Shown: positions 1 to 12,420 of the stretch, piece after piece
How the letters are laid out: every line of letters begins with the position of its first letter
How positions within the stretch are numbered: position 1 is the first letter of the stretch
Assembly: GCF_017874735.1 (NCBI RefSeq)
Contig: NZ_JAGGLV010000030.1
Span: forward strand, 20,774 to 84,773
Direction of reading: 5' to 3'
Length of the DNA: 64,000 bases
From: Paenibacillus silagei
Lineage (GTDB): Bacteria > Bacillota > Bacilli > Paenibacillales > Paenibacillaceae
Position numbers and translations under genes: made by a program
Notes under the pieces: model-generated
What the model was told of the DNA's origin: nothing
Database searches by the model: none
What the model saw: the letters and a program-made list of their open reading frames with translations, nothing else

Positions 1-474
1 AATTTGGAAAAACGCGTTGAGTCCATGGGCATGGAAGACAAAATATTCCGCGTTCTTGTTCCTATGGAAGAAGAACTGGTAAACAAGGATGGCAAGAAAA
101 AAACTGTCATGCGCAAAGTTTACCCTGGTTACGTTTTGGTCGAAATGGTTCAGACTGATGATTCCTGGTATGTTGTCCGCAATACGCCGGGCGTTACCGG
201 ATTTGTCGGTTCAACTGGTTCGGGCTCTAAGCCTACCGCTCTGCTACCCGAAGAGGTTGAACAGATTCTGAAGCATATGGGCATGGTTGAACCTAAAGCG
301 AAGATTGATTTCGAAATTAAGGAATCCGTACGTATTATGGTCGGTCCATTTGCGAATTTTGTGGGCTCCGTGGAAGAAATTTTGGCAGACAAAAGCAAGA
401 TCAAGGTACATGTCAACATGTTTGGACGGGAAACCCCGCTGGAGTTGGATTTCACTCAAGTGGAGAAGATATAA
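1..474 (+). CDS. nusG: Transcription termination/antitermination factor NusG (5' end outside window)
   Basis: NusG binds RNA polymerase and modulates pausing, termination and coupling to ribosomes. The frame is open from base 1, so the N-terminal ~20 residues lie upstream. What is visible is the rest of the NGN domain (PGYVLVEM, DDSWYVVRNTPGVTGFVG) and the C-terminal KOW domain (VGPFANFVGSVEEI, MFGRETPLELDF), ending with TAA at 472-474. It is followed by rplK, the usual secE-nusG-rplK-rplA order of Firmicutes. The family assignment is secure; only the start is missing. Confidence 0.97.
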   Translation, partial: NLEKRVESMGMEDKIFRVLVPMEEELVNKDGKKKTVMRKVYPGYVLVEMVQTDDSWYVVRNTPGVTGFVGSTGSGSKPTALLPEEVEQILKHMGMVEPKAKIDFEIKESVRIMVGPFANFVGSVEEILADKSKIKVHVNMFGRETPLELDFTQVEKI

Positions 475-549
475 CAAGCACAAGGGTTTCTTGTGGGAGA
501 ATGCTGTTCAGCATTCGAATACCACTATTTACGCAAGGAGGTGTCACTC

Positions 550-975
550 ATGGCTAAAAAAGTTATTAAAATGGTGAAACTGCAGATTCCTGCAGGGAAA
601 GCGAATCCAGCGCCTCCAGTAGGTCCGGCGTTAGGTCAAGCGGGTGTCAACATCATGGCATTCTGTAAGGAATTCAACGCTCGTACTGCCGACCAGGCTG
701 GTCTGATCATCCCGGTTGAAATTACAGTATTTGAAGACCGTTCGTTTACCTTCATCACCAAAACTCCTCCGGCTGCTGTTCTGCTTCGCATCGCTGCAAA
801 AGTAGAAAAAGGCTCCGGTGAACCAAACAAGAAAAAAGTAGCGAAGCTGGGCCGCGCAGCGGTTCGTGAAATCGCTGAAACCAAAATGCCCGATCTGAAC
901 GCTGCATCTGTTGAAGCTGCAATGCGTATGGTTGAAGGTACTGCCCGCAGTATGGGAATCACAATCGAAGACTAA
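550..975 (+). CDS. rplK: 50S ribosomal protein L11
   Basis: L11 binds 23S rRNA in the GTPase-associated centre and supports factor binding and the stringent response. The 141-residue product has the usual length. The N-terminal domain shows the proline-rich stretch PAGKANPAPPVGPALGQAGVN, and the C-terminal RNA-binding domain ends GTARSMGI. The ATG at 550 is chosen over upstream in-frame codons because AAGGAGGTG lies about 8 bases before it at 535-542. It is co-directional with nusG and rplA, and with rplA forms the L11 operon. Confidence 0.98.
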   Translation: MAKKVIKMVKLQIPAGKANPAPPVGPALGQAGVNIMAFCKEFNARTADQAGLIIPVEITVFEDRSFTFITKTPPAAVLLRIAAKVEKGSGEPNKKKVAKLGRAAVREIAETKMPDLNAASVEAAMRMVEGTARSMGITIED

Positions 976-1055
976 TATGTATTCGATGAACCGGTCATTC
1001 ATGACCGCAATATGTGGGAGGAATTTCCGCTAATACCACAAAGGAGGAACATTTC

Positions 1056-1748
1056 ATGGCTAAACATGGTAAGAAGTACCAAGAATCCGCGAAGCTGATC
1101 AACAGCGAAGCGACTTACGAGCCTTCAGAAGCTGTAGAGCTTGTGAAAAAGGCGGCAACTGCCAAATTCGACGAAACCGTTGAAGCAGCAGTTCGTCTGG
1201 GTGTAGACCCGCGTAAACAAGACCAGGCAGTTCGTGGTGTTGTTGTCCTGCCTCACGGCACAGGCAAAACACAACGCGTGCTTGTATTTGCAAAAGGTGA
1301 AAAAGCGAAGGAAGCGGAAGCTGCTGGCGCTGATTTTGTTGGTGATGCTGATATGATCAACAAGATTCAACAGGGCTGGTTCGAATTCGACGTCTGCGTA
1401 GCTACACCTGATATGATGAGTGAAGTCGGTAAACTGGGTCGTCTGCTCGGTGGTAAAGGTCTCATGCCTAACCCTAAAGCAGGTACAGTTACTTTCGACG
1501 TTACCAAGGCTGTTCAAGAAATCAAAGCCGGTAAGATCGAATACCGTCTTGACAAAGCGGGCCAAATTCACGCGCCAATCGGCAAAGTGTCTTTCAACGC
1601 TGAACAACTGAACGAGAACCTTAAAGCTCTTATGGACGCTCTGAACCGTGCGAAACCGGCTGCTGCCAAAGGTGTATACCTTAAAGGCATCGCTATTTCG
1701 TCCACAATGGGACCTAGCGCTCGTGTGAACGCTGCTGCTTTCAGATAA
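1056..1748 (+). CDS. rplA: 50S ribosomal protein L1
   Basis: L1 is the mobile L1-stalk protein that helps tRNA leave the E site; in many bacteria it also represses its own operon. The product has 230 residues, normal for the family, with the signature region GLMPNPKAGTVT and the C-terminal YLKGIAISSTMGPS. The start at 1056 follows AAAGGAGGAAC by about 6 bases. It lies 80 bp after rplK. A new promoter follows about 8 bp after the stop, so rplJL can be transcribed separately. Confidence 0.98.
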   Translation: MAKHGKKYQESAKLINSEATYEPSEAVELVKKAATAKFDETVEAAVRLGVDPRKQDQAVRGVVVLPHGTGKTQRVLVFAKGEKAKEAEAAGADFVGDADMINKIQQGWFEFDVCVATPDMMSEVGKLGRLLGGKGLMPNPKAGTVTFDVTKAVQEIKAGKIEYRLDKAGQIHAPIGKVSFNAEQLNENLKALMDALNRAKPAAAKGVYLKGIAISSTMGPSARVNAAAFR

Positions 1749-1755
1749 TTAAAGG

Positions 1756-1784
1756 TTGACTCCTCGAGTTATCTTTGATAATCT
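1756..1784 (+). promoter_or_regulatory. Sigma-A type promoter for rplJL
   Basis: TTGACT at 1756-1761, a 17-base spacer and TAATCT at 1779-1784 form a good vegetative promoter immediately after rplA. Transcription from it would include the whole L10 leader. Confidence 0.75.
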
Positions 1785-1794
1785 ATAACAGTTG

Positions 1795-2015
1795 TAAACA
1801 TTAAGGTGATCAATCTTAAATGTGAATATGCTTACCGTAGACAGTAGGTGCCGTAGGGCTTAATTTCCTACCGAGGTGTTGTGATAGAAACAAAAAGTGC
1901 CAGGCTCGCCTGATTAACTTTCCGTTTTATCAAGCCTTCGTGAATCTGCGGAGGCTTTTCTAATGCCTGCGTAGGAACGGCGGGGTTTCTCCGGAATAAC
2001 CGCCGTGACATAAAT
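1795..2015 (+). ncRNA. Ribosomal protein L10 leader with terminator-like hairpin
   Basis: The 5' UTR of rplJ. The segment around 1832-1878 (ACCGTAGACAGTAGGTGCCGTAGG ... CCTACCGAGGT) resembles the L10(L12)4-binding leader of Firmicutes (Rfam L10_leader family). It is followed by a hairpin GCCTTCG/CGGAGGC (1934-1940 with 1949-1955) plus TTTT, which looks like an intrinsic terminator, and by a second hairpin ACGGCGG/CCGCCGT (1977-1983 with 2000-2006) just before the rplJ ribosome binding site. Identity is inferred from motif and position; boundaries are approximate. Confidence 0.75.
1932..1960 (+). terminator. Terminator-like hairpin inside the L10 leader
   Basis: AAGCCTTCG pairs with CGGAGGCTT (one G-U pair), the loop is TGAATCTG, and a short T run follows. 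Its position within the leader suggests attenuation of rplJL, but it could also simply end the rplKA message. Confidence 0.55.
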
Positions 2016-2034
2016 TTTCAGGAGGTGTATATAA

Positions 2035-2538
2035 TTGGCAAATGCAAAAGTAATCCAAGCTAAACAGGATGCGGTTGATGTTGTGACTGGCAAACTGCAG
2101 AACAGTGTCTCCACTGTTGTTGCAGACTACCGCGGATTGAACGTATCGCAAGTGACTGAACTGCGTAAGCAGCTTCGTGAAGCTGGCGTTGAGTTTCAAG
2201 TCCTGAAGAACACATTGCTTCGCCGTGCAACTGCGGCAGCTGAGCTGACTGATCTGGACGCTGTCCTGACGGGTCCTACAGCGATCGCATTCAGCGAGAC
2301 TGATGCGGTAGTAGCAGCTAAGATTCTAAATGACTTCGCTAAGAAGAACGACGCTTTGAAACTGAAAGGCGGCGTTGTAGAAGGTAAAGTTATCGATGCG
2401 GACCAACTGAAAGCACTGGCTGAACTGCCATCCCGCGATGGTTTGCTCTCCATGCTGCTTAGCGTGCTTCAAGCTCCAATGCGCAACTTCGCGCTTGCAG
2501 TTAAAGCTGTTGCTGAGAAAGAAGAACAAAGCGCGTAA
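2035..2538 (+). CDS. rplJ: 50S ribosomal protein L10
   Basis: L10 is the base of the L7/L12 stalk and, with L7/L12, the autogenous regulator of this operon. The product is 167 residues with the family core VVADYRGLNVSQVTELRKQLREAG and a C-terminal helix that carries L7/L12 dimers. The start is TTG at 2035, with GGAGGTG 7 bases upstream; no better in-frame start exists. It lies downstream of the structured leader and upstream of rplL. Confidence 0.97.
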   Translation: MANAKVIQAKQDAVDVVTGKLQNSVSTVVADYRGLNVSQVTELRKQLREAGVEFQVLKNTLLRRATAAAELTDLDAVLTGPTAIAFSETDAVVAAKILNDFAKKNDALKLKGGVVEGKVIDADQLKALAELPSRDGLLSMLLSVLQAPMRNFALAVKAVAEKEEQSA

Positions 2539-2601
2539 GCCTTTGCTTCCAGCTTCATAATCAAGACCACAAACCAATTCAAATATAATGGAGGTTCAAT
2601 C

Positions 2602-2961
2602 ATGAGCAAAGAAACAATCTTAGAAGAAATTAAAGGCATGAGCGTACTGGAACTGAACGACCTGGTAAAAGCAATCGAAGAAGAATTCGGCGTAACTGCA
2701 GCAGCTCCAGTAGCAGCTGGCGGCGCTGTAGCAGCTGTTGAAGCTGAACAGTCCGAATTCGACGTAATTTTGACAAGCGCTGGCGCTTCCAAAATCAACG
2801 TTATCAAAATCGTTCGCGAAATCACAGGTCTTGGCTTGAAAGAAGCTAAAGAAGTTGTAGACAACGCTCCAAAAGCAATCAAAGAAAAAGTAAGCAAAGA
2901 AGAAGCCGAAGCTACCAAAGCAAAATTGGAAGAAGCAGGCGCAGCTGTAGAAGTAAAATAA
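2602..2961 (+). CDS. rplL: 50S ribosomal protein L7/L12
   Basis: L7/L12 is the multicopy acidic stalk protein that recruits translational GTPases. The 119-residue sequence has the N-terminal dimerisation domain (residues ~1-35), an Ala-rich hinge (AAAPVAAGGAVAAVEA) and the C-terminal factor-binding domain (KINVIKIVREITGLGLKEAK). TGGAGGTTC precedes the ATG. A long inverted repeat after the gene probably ends much of the rplJL transcript. Confidence 0.98.
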   Translation: MSKETILEEIKGMSVLELNDLVKAIEEEFGVTAAAPVAAGGAVAAVEAEQSEFDVILTSAGASKINVIKIVREITGLGLKEAKEVVDNAPKAIKEKVSKEEAEATKAKLEEAGAAVEVK

Positions 2962-3013
2962 GTTGATTCAATAGGTACTGCCCCGGAGCAGAAGTTATTC
3001 TCTCCGGTTTCCG

Positions 3014-3043
3014 CAACCCCCTTGAACTTGTTCAAGGGGGTTG
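3014..3043 (+). terminator. Inverted repeat after rplL
   Basis: CAACCCCCTTGAA, a CTTG loop, then TTCAAGGGGGTTG: a perfect 13-bp stem. It lacks a long T run (GCTCTATAAG follows), so it may be a partial terminator that lets some transcription reach the methyltransferase and rpoB. A weaker hairpin (CCGGAG/CTCCGG) lies just upstream. Confidence 0.65.
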
Positions 3044-3097
3044 CTCTATAAGGGAGCCTCGCAGGTATGTGTAGTTCAACGTGAAAGGGAGGATAGT

Positions 3098-3694
3098 ATG
3101 TCGCAGCATTATTACTCGCAGCAGCCGGAAGCGCGTCATGACAGACGCAGCATCGATACGGAGCTGAGAGGCAAACGCCTACGCTTTACCAGCGACGCCG
3201 GTGTTTTTTCAAAAGGAGATATTGATCATGGCAGCCGTGTTCTGATTGAGGCGATGGAGATTCTGGAGGATGCGAAGGTGCTGGATGTGGGTTGTGGTTA
3301 CGGGCCTATAGGGATTAGTGCGGCGCATCTCGCTTCCAAGGGACATGTAACGATGATTGATATCAACAGCCGTGCGGTAGAGCTTGCCCGCGAGAATGCG
3401 CAGCATAATGGAATCCGCAATGTTACGGTGATGGAAAGTGATGTGCTATCGGCAGTAGAGGGGCAGACCTTCGATGTGATTCTAACCAACCCGCCGATTC
3501 GCGCCGGCAAGGCCGTAGTGCATGCGATTTTTGAACAGGCGTATGATCATTTGAATGAGGGCGGTTGTCTGTGGGTTGTCATTCAGAAGAAGCAGGGTGC
3601 GCCGTCGGCGGTTGCCAAGCTGGAGAGTATGTTTGCAGTGGTAGAAGAAGTAGGGAAAGACAAGGGCTATAGAATCTTAAAAGCTCAAAAATAA
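3098..3694 (+). CDS. YbxB/RsmC-like class I SAM methyltransferase
   Basis: A 198-residue Rossmann-fold methyltransferase. Motif I is LDVGCGYGPIG and motif IV is the N6/N2-type catalytic NPPIRAGK, as in RsmC enzymes that make m2G in 16S rRNA helix 34. It is a single-domain version, matching the Bacillus YbxB protein in the same place between rplL and rpoB. The ATG at 3098 has GGGAGGATAGT in front. The exact RNA target is inferred from family and context, not shown. Confidence 0.85.
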   Translation: MSQHYYSQQPEARHDRRSIDTELRGKRLRFTSDAGVFSKGDIDHGSRVLIEAMEILEDAKVLDVGCGYGPIGISAAHLASKGHVTMIDINSRAVELARENAQHNGIRNVTVMESDVLSAVEGQTFDVILTNPPIRAGKAVVHAIFEQAYDHLNEGGCLWVVIQKKQGAPSAVAKLESMFAVVEEVGKDKGYRILKAQK

Positions 3695-3707
3695 ATAATA
3701 ATACTCA

Positions 3708-3736
3708 TTGACATGCGATGTCCGTAGTGGTATTAT
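3708..3736 (+). promoter_or_regulatory. Sigma-A type promoter for rpoBC
   Basis: TTGACA at 3708-3713, a 17-base spacer, TATTAT at 3731-3736: near consensus. It starts right after the methyltransferase stop and gives rpoB a leader of almost 380 bases. Confidence 0.75.
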
Positions 3737-4119
3737 TATAAAATGTCAGTATTAAGCTAGGCTCCATGTCTTTAGTTTGCTGAAATGTCAAGTGATATAT
3801 TGTCGCCCGGTAAGCGCATGCCGCACGGCAGGTTTTTGCGAATTCCGTTCTCTATGTTCCTGTCACGGCGAAGGTCGCCGGGGCAATAGATAATAGCGCA
3901 TGAACTGTAGCCTGGTGACGTATAATACGCACGTTTTGGGCAAATCTACTGGATAAGGAGTATTTTGGCCGTGGATAGATGTGCTCTTTTTTCGAAAGAT
4001 TTCGATAAGGGGCTTTTCTGTATTTATGGCTGAATCCTTGTGTTATGGTTCCATTATACGGGTCCAAACAAGGGTTCGCAATCAATTTTTAAGTGAGTAG
4101 ACATGAGGGGTGAGTAAAG
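3737..4119 (+). promoter_or_regulatory. Long rpoB 5' leader, no gene seen
   Basis: About 380 bases between the promoter and rpoB hold no convincing coding frame. GC-rich short self-complementary pieces occur (for example GCATGCCGCACGGC near 3820 and GGCGAAGGTCGCC near 3868), so the leader may be structured. I recognise no riboswitch or protein-binding leader. Confidence 0.45.
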
Positions 4120-7665
<3,546 letters not shown>

Positions 7666-7705
7666 TTCACCAGCAAGCCAATAATTTCATTACACAAAGG
7701 ACCAT

Positions 7706-7737
7706 GCCCTCTGTTGACTTCAGCGTCAAGAGAGGGC
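7706..7737 (+). other. Hairpin between rpoB and rpoC
   Basis: GCCCTCT with AGAGGGC, continued inside by TTGAC with GTCAA after one mismatch. There is no T run, so it more likely affects processing or partial termination than full termination. Confidence 0.5.
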
Positions 7738-7778
7738 TGTGGTACTAAATCAGGATATAGGTTAAGGAGGGTTGCTCC

Positions 7779-10700
7779 TTGTTGGACGTTAACAATTTTG
7801 AATTTATGAAAATCGGGCTCGCTTCCCCGGAAAAAATTCGTTCTTGGTCCCGCGGAGAAGTTAAAAAACCGGAAACCATTAACTATCGTACATTGAAACC
7901 GGAAAAAGAGGGTCTCTTTTGCGAACGTATTTTTGGACCGCAAAAGGACTGGGAATGTCACTGTGGTAAATACAAACGCGTCCGTTATAAGGGCGTAGTG
8001 TGCGACCGCTGCGGCGTGGAAGTTACCCGCGCTAAAGTCCGCCGCGAACGTATGGGCCACATCGAACTGGCAGCTCCTGTATCTCATATCTGGTATTTCA
8101 AAGGTATTCCAAGCCGTATGGGTCTGGCGCTGGATATGTCTCCTAGATCGCTCGAAGAGATTATCTACTTTGCATCTTATGTTGTAACTGATCCAGGGGA
8201 AACTCCGCTGGAGAAGAAGCAGCTGCTGTCCGAGAAAGAATACCGCAGCTACCGTGAGAAATATGGCTACGGATTCCAGGCCGGCATGGGTGCAGAAGCT
8301 GTCAAAAAGCTGCTTCAGGATATCGACATCGATAAAGAACTGGAATTCCTCAAAGAAGAGCTGCGTACCGCTCAAGGCCAGCGCCGCAACCGGGCAATCA
8401 AACGTCTGGAAGTCATTGAGGCCTTCCGCAACTCCGGCAACAAGCCTGACTGGATGATCATGGATGTACTCCCGGTTATCCCTCCGGAGCTTCGTCCAAT
8501 GGTTCAGCTTGATGGCGGCCGTTTTGCTACGTCTGACCTTAATGACCTGTACCGCCGTGTAATTAACCGGAACAACCGTCTGAAAAGACTGCTGGACCTC
8601 GGCGCGCCTGACATTATCGTTCAGAATGAGAAACGAATGCTTCAGGAAGCCGTAGATGCGCTGATTGACAACGGCCGCCGCGGCCGTCCTGTAACAGGAC
8701 CAGGTAACCGTCCGCTCAAATCGCTCAGCCATATGCTGAAAGGTAAACAGGGACGTTTCCGCCAGAACTTGCTCGGTAAACGTGTTGACTATTCCGGCCG
8801 TTCGGTTATCGTCGTAGGACCTTACCTGAAGATGTACCAATGCGGTCTTCCTAAGAAGATGGCACTGGAACTCTTCAAACCGTTTGTAATGAAAGAACTG
8901 GTTAACAAAGGGCTAGCCCACAACATAAAGAGCGCGAAGCGTAAGGTTGAGCGCGTAAGTCCTGAAGTATGGGATGTGCTTGAAGAGGTAATCAGAGAGC
9001 ATCCGGTTCTGCTGAACCGTGCCCCTACGCTGCATAGACTGGGTATCCAGGCGTTCGAACCAATTCTGGTAGAAGGTCACGCGATCCGTCTTCACCCGCT
9101 CGTATGTACGGCTTACAATGCCGACTTTGACGGTGACCAGATGGCGGTACACGTTCCTCTGTCCGCTGAGGCTCAAGCTGAAGCCCGTATTCTCATGCTG
9201 GCGTCCGGTAACATCCTGAACCCTAAGGACGGCAAGCCGGTCGTTACCCCTTCCCAGGATATGGTCCTTGGTACGTTCTACCTGACCATGGACAACAAGG
9301 AAGAAAAGGGTACCGGGATGATCCTGCGTAACGTGAATGAAGCGGTCTCTGCTTATCAGCGCGGAACTGCAGGTCTGCATGCACGTGTTGCTATTCCTGT
9401 TAAGGCTCTGGGTAAAACCAGCTTCACAGAAGCGCAACAGAATGCTCTGCTGATCACTACTGTGGGTAAGATTATCTTCAACGAAATCTATCCAAGCAGC
9501 TTCCCGTATATCAACGAAGCTACCAAAACTAACCTGCTGCAGGGAACTCCTGAGAAGTACTTCATCTATGAAAAGGGTGCGGATGTCCGCGAACTGATCA
9601 TGGCAGCTCCGGAAGCCAGTGCTGTAGGTAAAGAATATCTGGGCCTCATTATCGCCCGCTGCTTTGAGACGTATCACACCACCAAGACTTCAGTGATTCT
9701 GGATAAAATTAAGCAACTCGGCTTTACGTACTCTACACGTTCCGGTGTTACGGTTGCCGTATCGGATGTTATCGTGCCTGAGGAAAAAGCTACCATTCTT
9801 AAGGAATCCGAAGCTAAGGTTGATGTGGTTGCGAATCAATACCGCCGTGGTCTGATTACCAATGATGAGCGGTATGACCGCGTTATCGAGATTTGGTCGA
9901 AGACCAAGGATGATCTGACCAACGTATTGCTTAAATCAATGGACCGCTTCAACTCCATCATGCTCATGGTCGACTCCAAGGCGCGTGGTAACAAATCGCA
10001 GATCACCCAGCTCGGTGGGATGCGTGGTCTGATGGCAACACCTTCGGGCCGAATCTTTGAATTGCCAATCAAAGCGAACTTCCGTGAAGGCCTAACCGTC
10101 CTCGAGTACTTTATCTCCACTCACGGAGCGCGTAAAGGTCTGGCCGATACAGCGCTGCGTACAGCGGATTCCGGGTACCTGACACGCCGTCTGGTTGACG
10201 TAGCGCAGGATGTTATTGTCCGTGAAGAAGATTGTGGTACTGATAAAGGCTTCATGGTTAGCCGGATTCAGGATGGCAAGGAAGTCATTGAGGATCTCTA
10301 CGACCGTATTGAAGGCCGTTATTCCTTCGAGACCGTCCGTCATCCTGAGACGAAGGAAATCATCGTTCACCGTAACGATCTGATTGACTCGGATAAGGCT
10401 GAAGAAATCGTGAATGCTGGCGTGACTAAGCTGCAGATTCGCTCTGTACTGAGCTGCCGTGCCCGTCACGGTGTCTGCAAGAAGTGCTACGGACGTAACC
10501 TGGCAACAGGTAAATTCGTGGAAATCGGGGAGGCTGTCGGTATTATTGCCGCACAATCCATCGGTGAACCGGGAACACAGCTTACCATGCGTACGTTCCA
10601 TACCGGTGGTGTAGCCGGAGACGATATTACGCAAGGTTTGCCGCGTATCCAGGAGCTGTTTGAAGCCCGTAACCCTAAAGGTCAGGCTACAATCAGTGAG

Positions 10701-11390
10701 ATTGACGGGGTGGTTAAGGAAATCCGCGAAACCAAGGACCGCCGCGAGATCGAAGTCCAGGGTGAAGCAGAGTCCAAAACGTATTCCATCACTTACGGCT
10801 CCCGTCTGCGTGTCAGCGAAGGCCAGGAGATTGAGGCCGGCGATGAATTAACAGACGGTTCAATTGACCCTAAAGAAATGCTGCGTATCAAAGGGATCCG
10901 CGGGGTACAGAACTACATTCTGCAAGAAGTACAGCGTGTATACCGTAACCAGGGCGTTGAAATCAATGATAAGCACATTGAAGTTATGATCAAGCAGATG
11001 CTGCGCAAAATCCGTATTATCGATGCCGGAGATACCAGTCTCCTGCCGGGTGCATTTGCGGATATTCATGAATATGAAGCAGCCAACAAGGAAGCCATTC
11101 TTGCCGGCAATGAACCAGCAGTCGCCAAACCGGTTCTGCTCGGGATTACCAAGGCCTCCCTGGAAACTGATTCATTCCTGTCTGCGGCATCCTTCCAGGA
11201 AACTACCCGCGTCTTAACAGATGCAGCTATTAAGGGTAAAGTGGATAAGCTGCTCGGTCTGAAAGAGAATGTAATCATCGGTAAGCTGATTCCTGCAGGT
11301 ACAGGCATGAATCGTTACCGTAATGTGAAGCTGAGCGATCCGAATGCTGAAAGCAGTGAAGAAGCTTTAGAGCCGGTACCCGCTGAATAA
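7779..11390 (+). CDS. rpoC: DNA-directed RNA polymerase beta' subunit
   Basis: The catalytic beta' subunit, 1203 residues. The zinc ribbon at the N-terminus uses C60, C62, C75 and C78. The catalytic Mg-binding loop NADFDGDQMAVH begins at N447 (D449, D451, D453). The second zinc site includes C893, C900 and C903. Bridge helix and trigger loop regions (GLADTALRTADSGYLTRRLVDVAQ) are intact. Translation starts at TTG 7779 (MLDVNNFE...), as in Bacillus, behind AAGGAGGGTTG. Confidence 0.98.
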   Translation: MLDVNNFEFMKIGLASPEKIRSWSRGEVKKPETINYRTLKPEKEGLFCERIFGPQKDWECHCGKYKRVRYKGVVCDRCGVEVTRAKVRRERMGHIELAAPVSHIWYFKGIPSRMGLALDMSPRSLEEIIYFASYVVTDPGETPLEKKQLLSEKEYRSYREKYGYGFQAGMGAEAVKKLLQDIDIDKELEFLKEELRTAQGQRRNRAIKRLEVIEAFRNSGNKPDWMIMDVLPVIPPELRPMVQLDGGRFATSDLNDLYRRVINRNNRLKRLLDLGAPDIIVQNEKRMLQEAVDALIDNGRRGRPVTGPGNRPLKSLSHMLKGKQGRFRQNLLGKRVDYSGRSVIVVGPYLKMYQCGLPKKMALELFKPFVMKELVNKGLAHNIKSAKRKVERVSPEVWDVLEEVIREHPVLLNRAPTLHRLGIQAFEPILVEGHAIRLHPLVCTAYNADFDGDQMAVHVPLSAEAQAEARILMLASGNILNPKDGKPVVTPSQDMVLGTFYLTMDNKEEKGTGMILRNVNEAVSAYQRGTAGLHARVAIPVKALGKTSFTEAQQNALLITTVGKIIFNEIYPSSFPYINEATKTNLLQGTPEKYFIYEKGADVRELIMAAPEASAVGKEYLGLIIARCFETYHTTKTSVILDKIKQLGFTYSTRSGVTVAVSDVIVPEEKATILKESEAKVDVVANQYRRGLITNDERYDRVIEIWSKTKDDLTNVLLKSMDRFNSIMLMVDSKARGNKSQITQLGGMRGLMATPSGRIFELPIKANFREGLTVLEYFISTHGARKGLADTALRTADSGYLTRRLVDVAQDVIVREEDCGTDKGFMVSRIQDGKEVIEDLYDRIEGRYSFETVRHPETKEIIVHRNDLIDSDKAEEIVNAGVTKLQIRSVLSCRARHGVCKKCYGRNLATGKFVEIGEAVGIIAAQSIGEPGTQLTMRTFHTGGVAGDDITQGLPRIQELFEARNPKGQATISEIDGVVKEIRETKDRREIEVQGEAESKTYSITYGSRLRVSEGQEIEAGDELTDGSIDPKEMLRIKGIRGVQNYILQEVQRVYRNQGVEINDKHIEVMIKQMLRKIRIIDAGDTSLLPGAFADIHEYEAANKEAILAGNEPAVAKPVLLGITKASLETDSFLSAASFQETTRVLTDAAIKGKVDKLLGLKENVIIGKLIPAGTGMNRYRNVKLSDPNAESSEEALEPVPAE

Positions 11391-11414
11391 TTGAATACTC
11401 ATGGCAAGCAGTAT

Positions 11415-11445
11415 CCGCGTCACGCAGAAATCTGGCGTGACGCGG
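11415..11445 (+). terminator. Hairpin after rpoC
   Basis: CCGCGTCACGC pairs perfectly with GCGTGACGCGG (11 bp) around a 9-base loop. The following bases CTGTCTGC are not a real T run, so termination may be partial. Confidence 0.55.
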
Positions 11446-11485
11446 CTGTCTGCTGTGATTATTAATAAATTTATTGTCGTTTTTC

Positions 11486-11514
11486 TTGACATCATGTGCT
11501 GAGGATGCTAATAT
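11486..11514 (+). promoter_or_regulatory. Sigma-A type promoter for the str block
   Basis: TTGACA at 11486-11491, a 17-base spacer, TAATAT at 11509-11514, just upstream of rplGB and so able to drive rplGB-rpsL-rpsG-fusA-tuf. Confidence 0.75.
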
Positions 11515-11569
11515 GTCTAAGGTGCGTGAGTAGTCTTGTCATTCTTATTCAGTGGAGGTAATGATTTTC

Positions 11570-11821
11570 ATGACTGATGACAGAGGGTTACAGGATGCTC
11601 AGGTCAAGATCGGTTCCAAGCAAACCGTTAAGGCGGTGGAGTTGGGCCAAGCCGCAGAAGTCTATGTGGCAGAGGACGGAGATCAACGGCTTACTTCCAG
11701 AATTGTAATGCTTTGCAACAAACAAGGTGTGAAGGTCACTTATGTGGACACGATGCTGAATTTGGGCAAGGCCTGCGGTATAGAAGTTGGTGCTGCGATG
11801 GCAGCCGTCTTAAAACAATAG
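11570..11821 (+). CDS. rplGB: K-turn RNA-binding L7Ae-family protein (YbxF/RplGB type)
   Basis: An 83-residue L7Ae-family protein. These bind kink-turn RNA; the Bacillus YbxF homologue sits in the same position between rpoC and rpsL. Family features are GSKQTVKAVELG near the N-terminus and the C-terminal LGKACGIEVGAAMAAVL. The ATG at 11570 is preferred because GGAGG lies 11 bases upstream; the ATG at 11561 is too close to that site. The physiological RNA partner is not known from the sequence. Confidence 0.88.
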   Translation: MTDDRGLQDAQVKIGSKQTVKAVELGQAAEVYVAEDGDQRLTSRIVMLCNKQGVKVTYVDTMLNLGKACGIEVGAAMAAVLKQ

Positions 11822-11955
11822 CAGCAAGAGAACGTTTTTGTACCGGGGTACACTTCGGCAGCAAGGACTTTTCATTTGTCTTTTTATGAACCACCTGGGT
11901 CTGTGGACTTAATGTTTGTAAATTGACTATCATTTCAGGAAGGGGGTGGCACAAC

Positions 11956-12375
11956 ATGCCAACTATTAATCAATTGGTTCGTAAAGGCCGTCAAGCCAAA
12001 ATCGAAAAATCCAAATCTCCCGCTCTTCAAAAAGGGTTCAACGCCCTCAAGCGTGAGGCTACAAATTTGAGCGCTCCGCAGAAACGCGGTGTATGCACTC
12101 GTGTAGGCACAATGACTCCACGTAAACCAAACTCAGCACTTCGTAAGTATGCCCGTGTTCGTCTGACGAACCGTCTTGAGGTGACTGCTTACATTCCGGG
12201 TATCGGACACAACCTTCAAGAGCACAGTGTAGTATTGCTGCGCGGAGGTAAAGTTAAGGACCTTGCAGGAGTTCGTTACCACATCGTTCGTGGTGCACTA
12301 GATACTGCAGGTGTTGCTAACCGGATGCAGGCTCGCTCCAAGTATGGTGCGAAACGTCCTAAAGTCAAGAAATAA
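11956..12375 (+). CDS. rpsL: 30S ribosomal protein S12
   Basis: S12 lies at the decoding centre. The 139-residue product begins MPTINQLVRKGR and includes the streptomycin-resistance loops KKGV-like RGVCTRVGTMTPRKPNSALRK and RGGKVKDLAGVRYH; the usual lysines and proline are present, so no streptomycin-resistance change is seen. AAGGGGGTGG precedes the ATG. First of the classical str genes, 45 bp before rpsG. Confidence 0.98.
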   Translation: MPTINQLVRKGRQAKIEKSKSPALQKGFNALKREATNLSAPQKRGVCTRVGTMTPRKPNSALRKYARVRLTNRLEVTAYIPGIGHNLQEHSVVLLRGGKVKDLAGVRYHIVRGALDTAGVANRMQARSKYGAKRPKVKK

Positions 12376-12420
12376 GATGAGCTTATCCGAATAATAACCA
12401 TATAAGAAAGGGGGATATCC

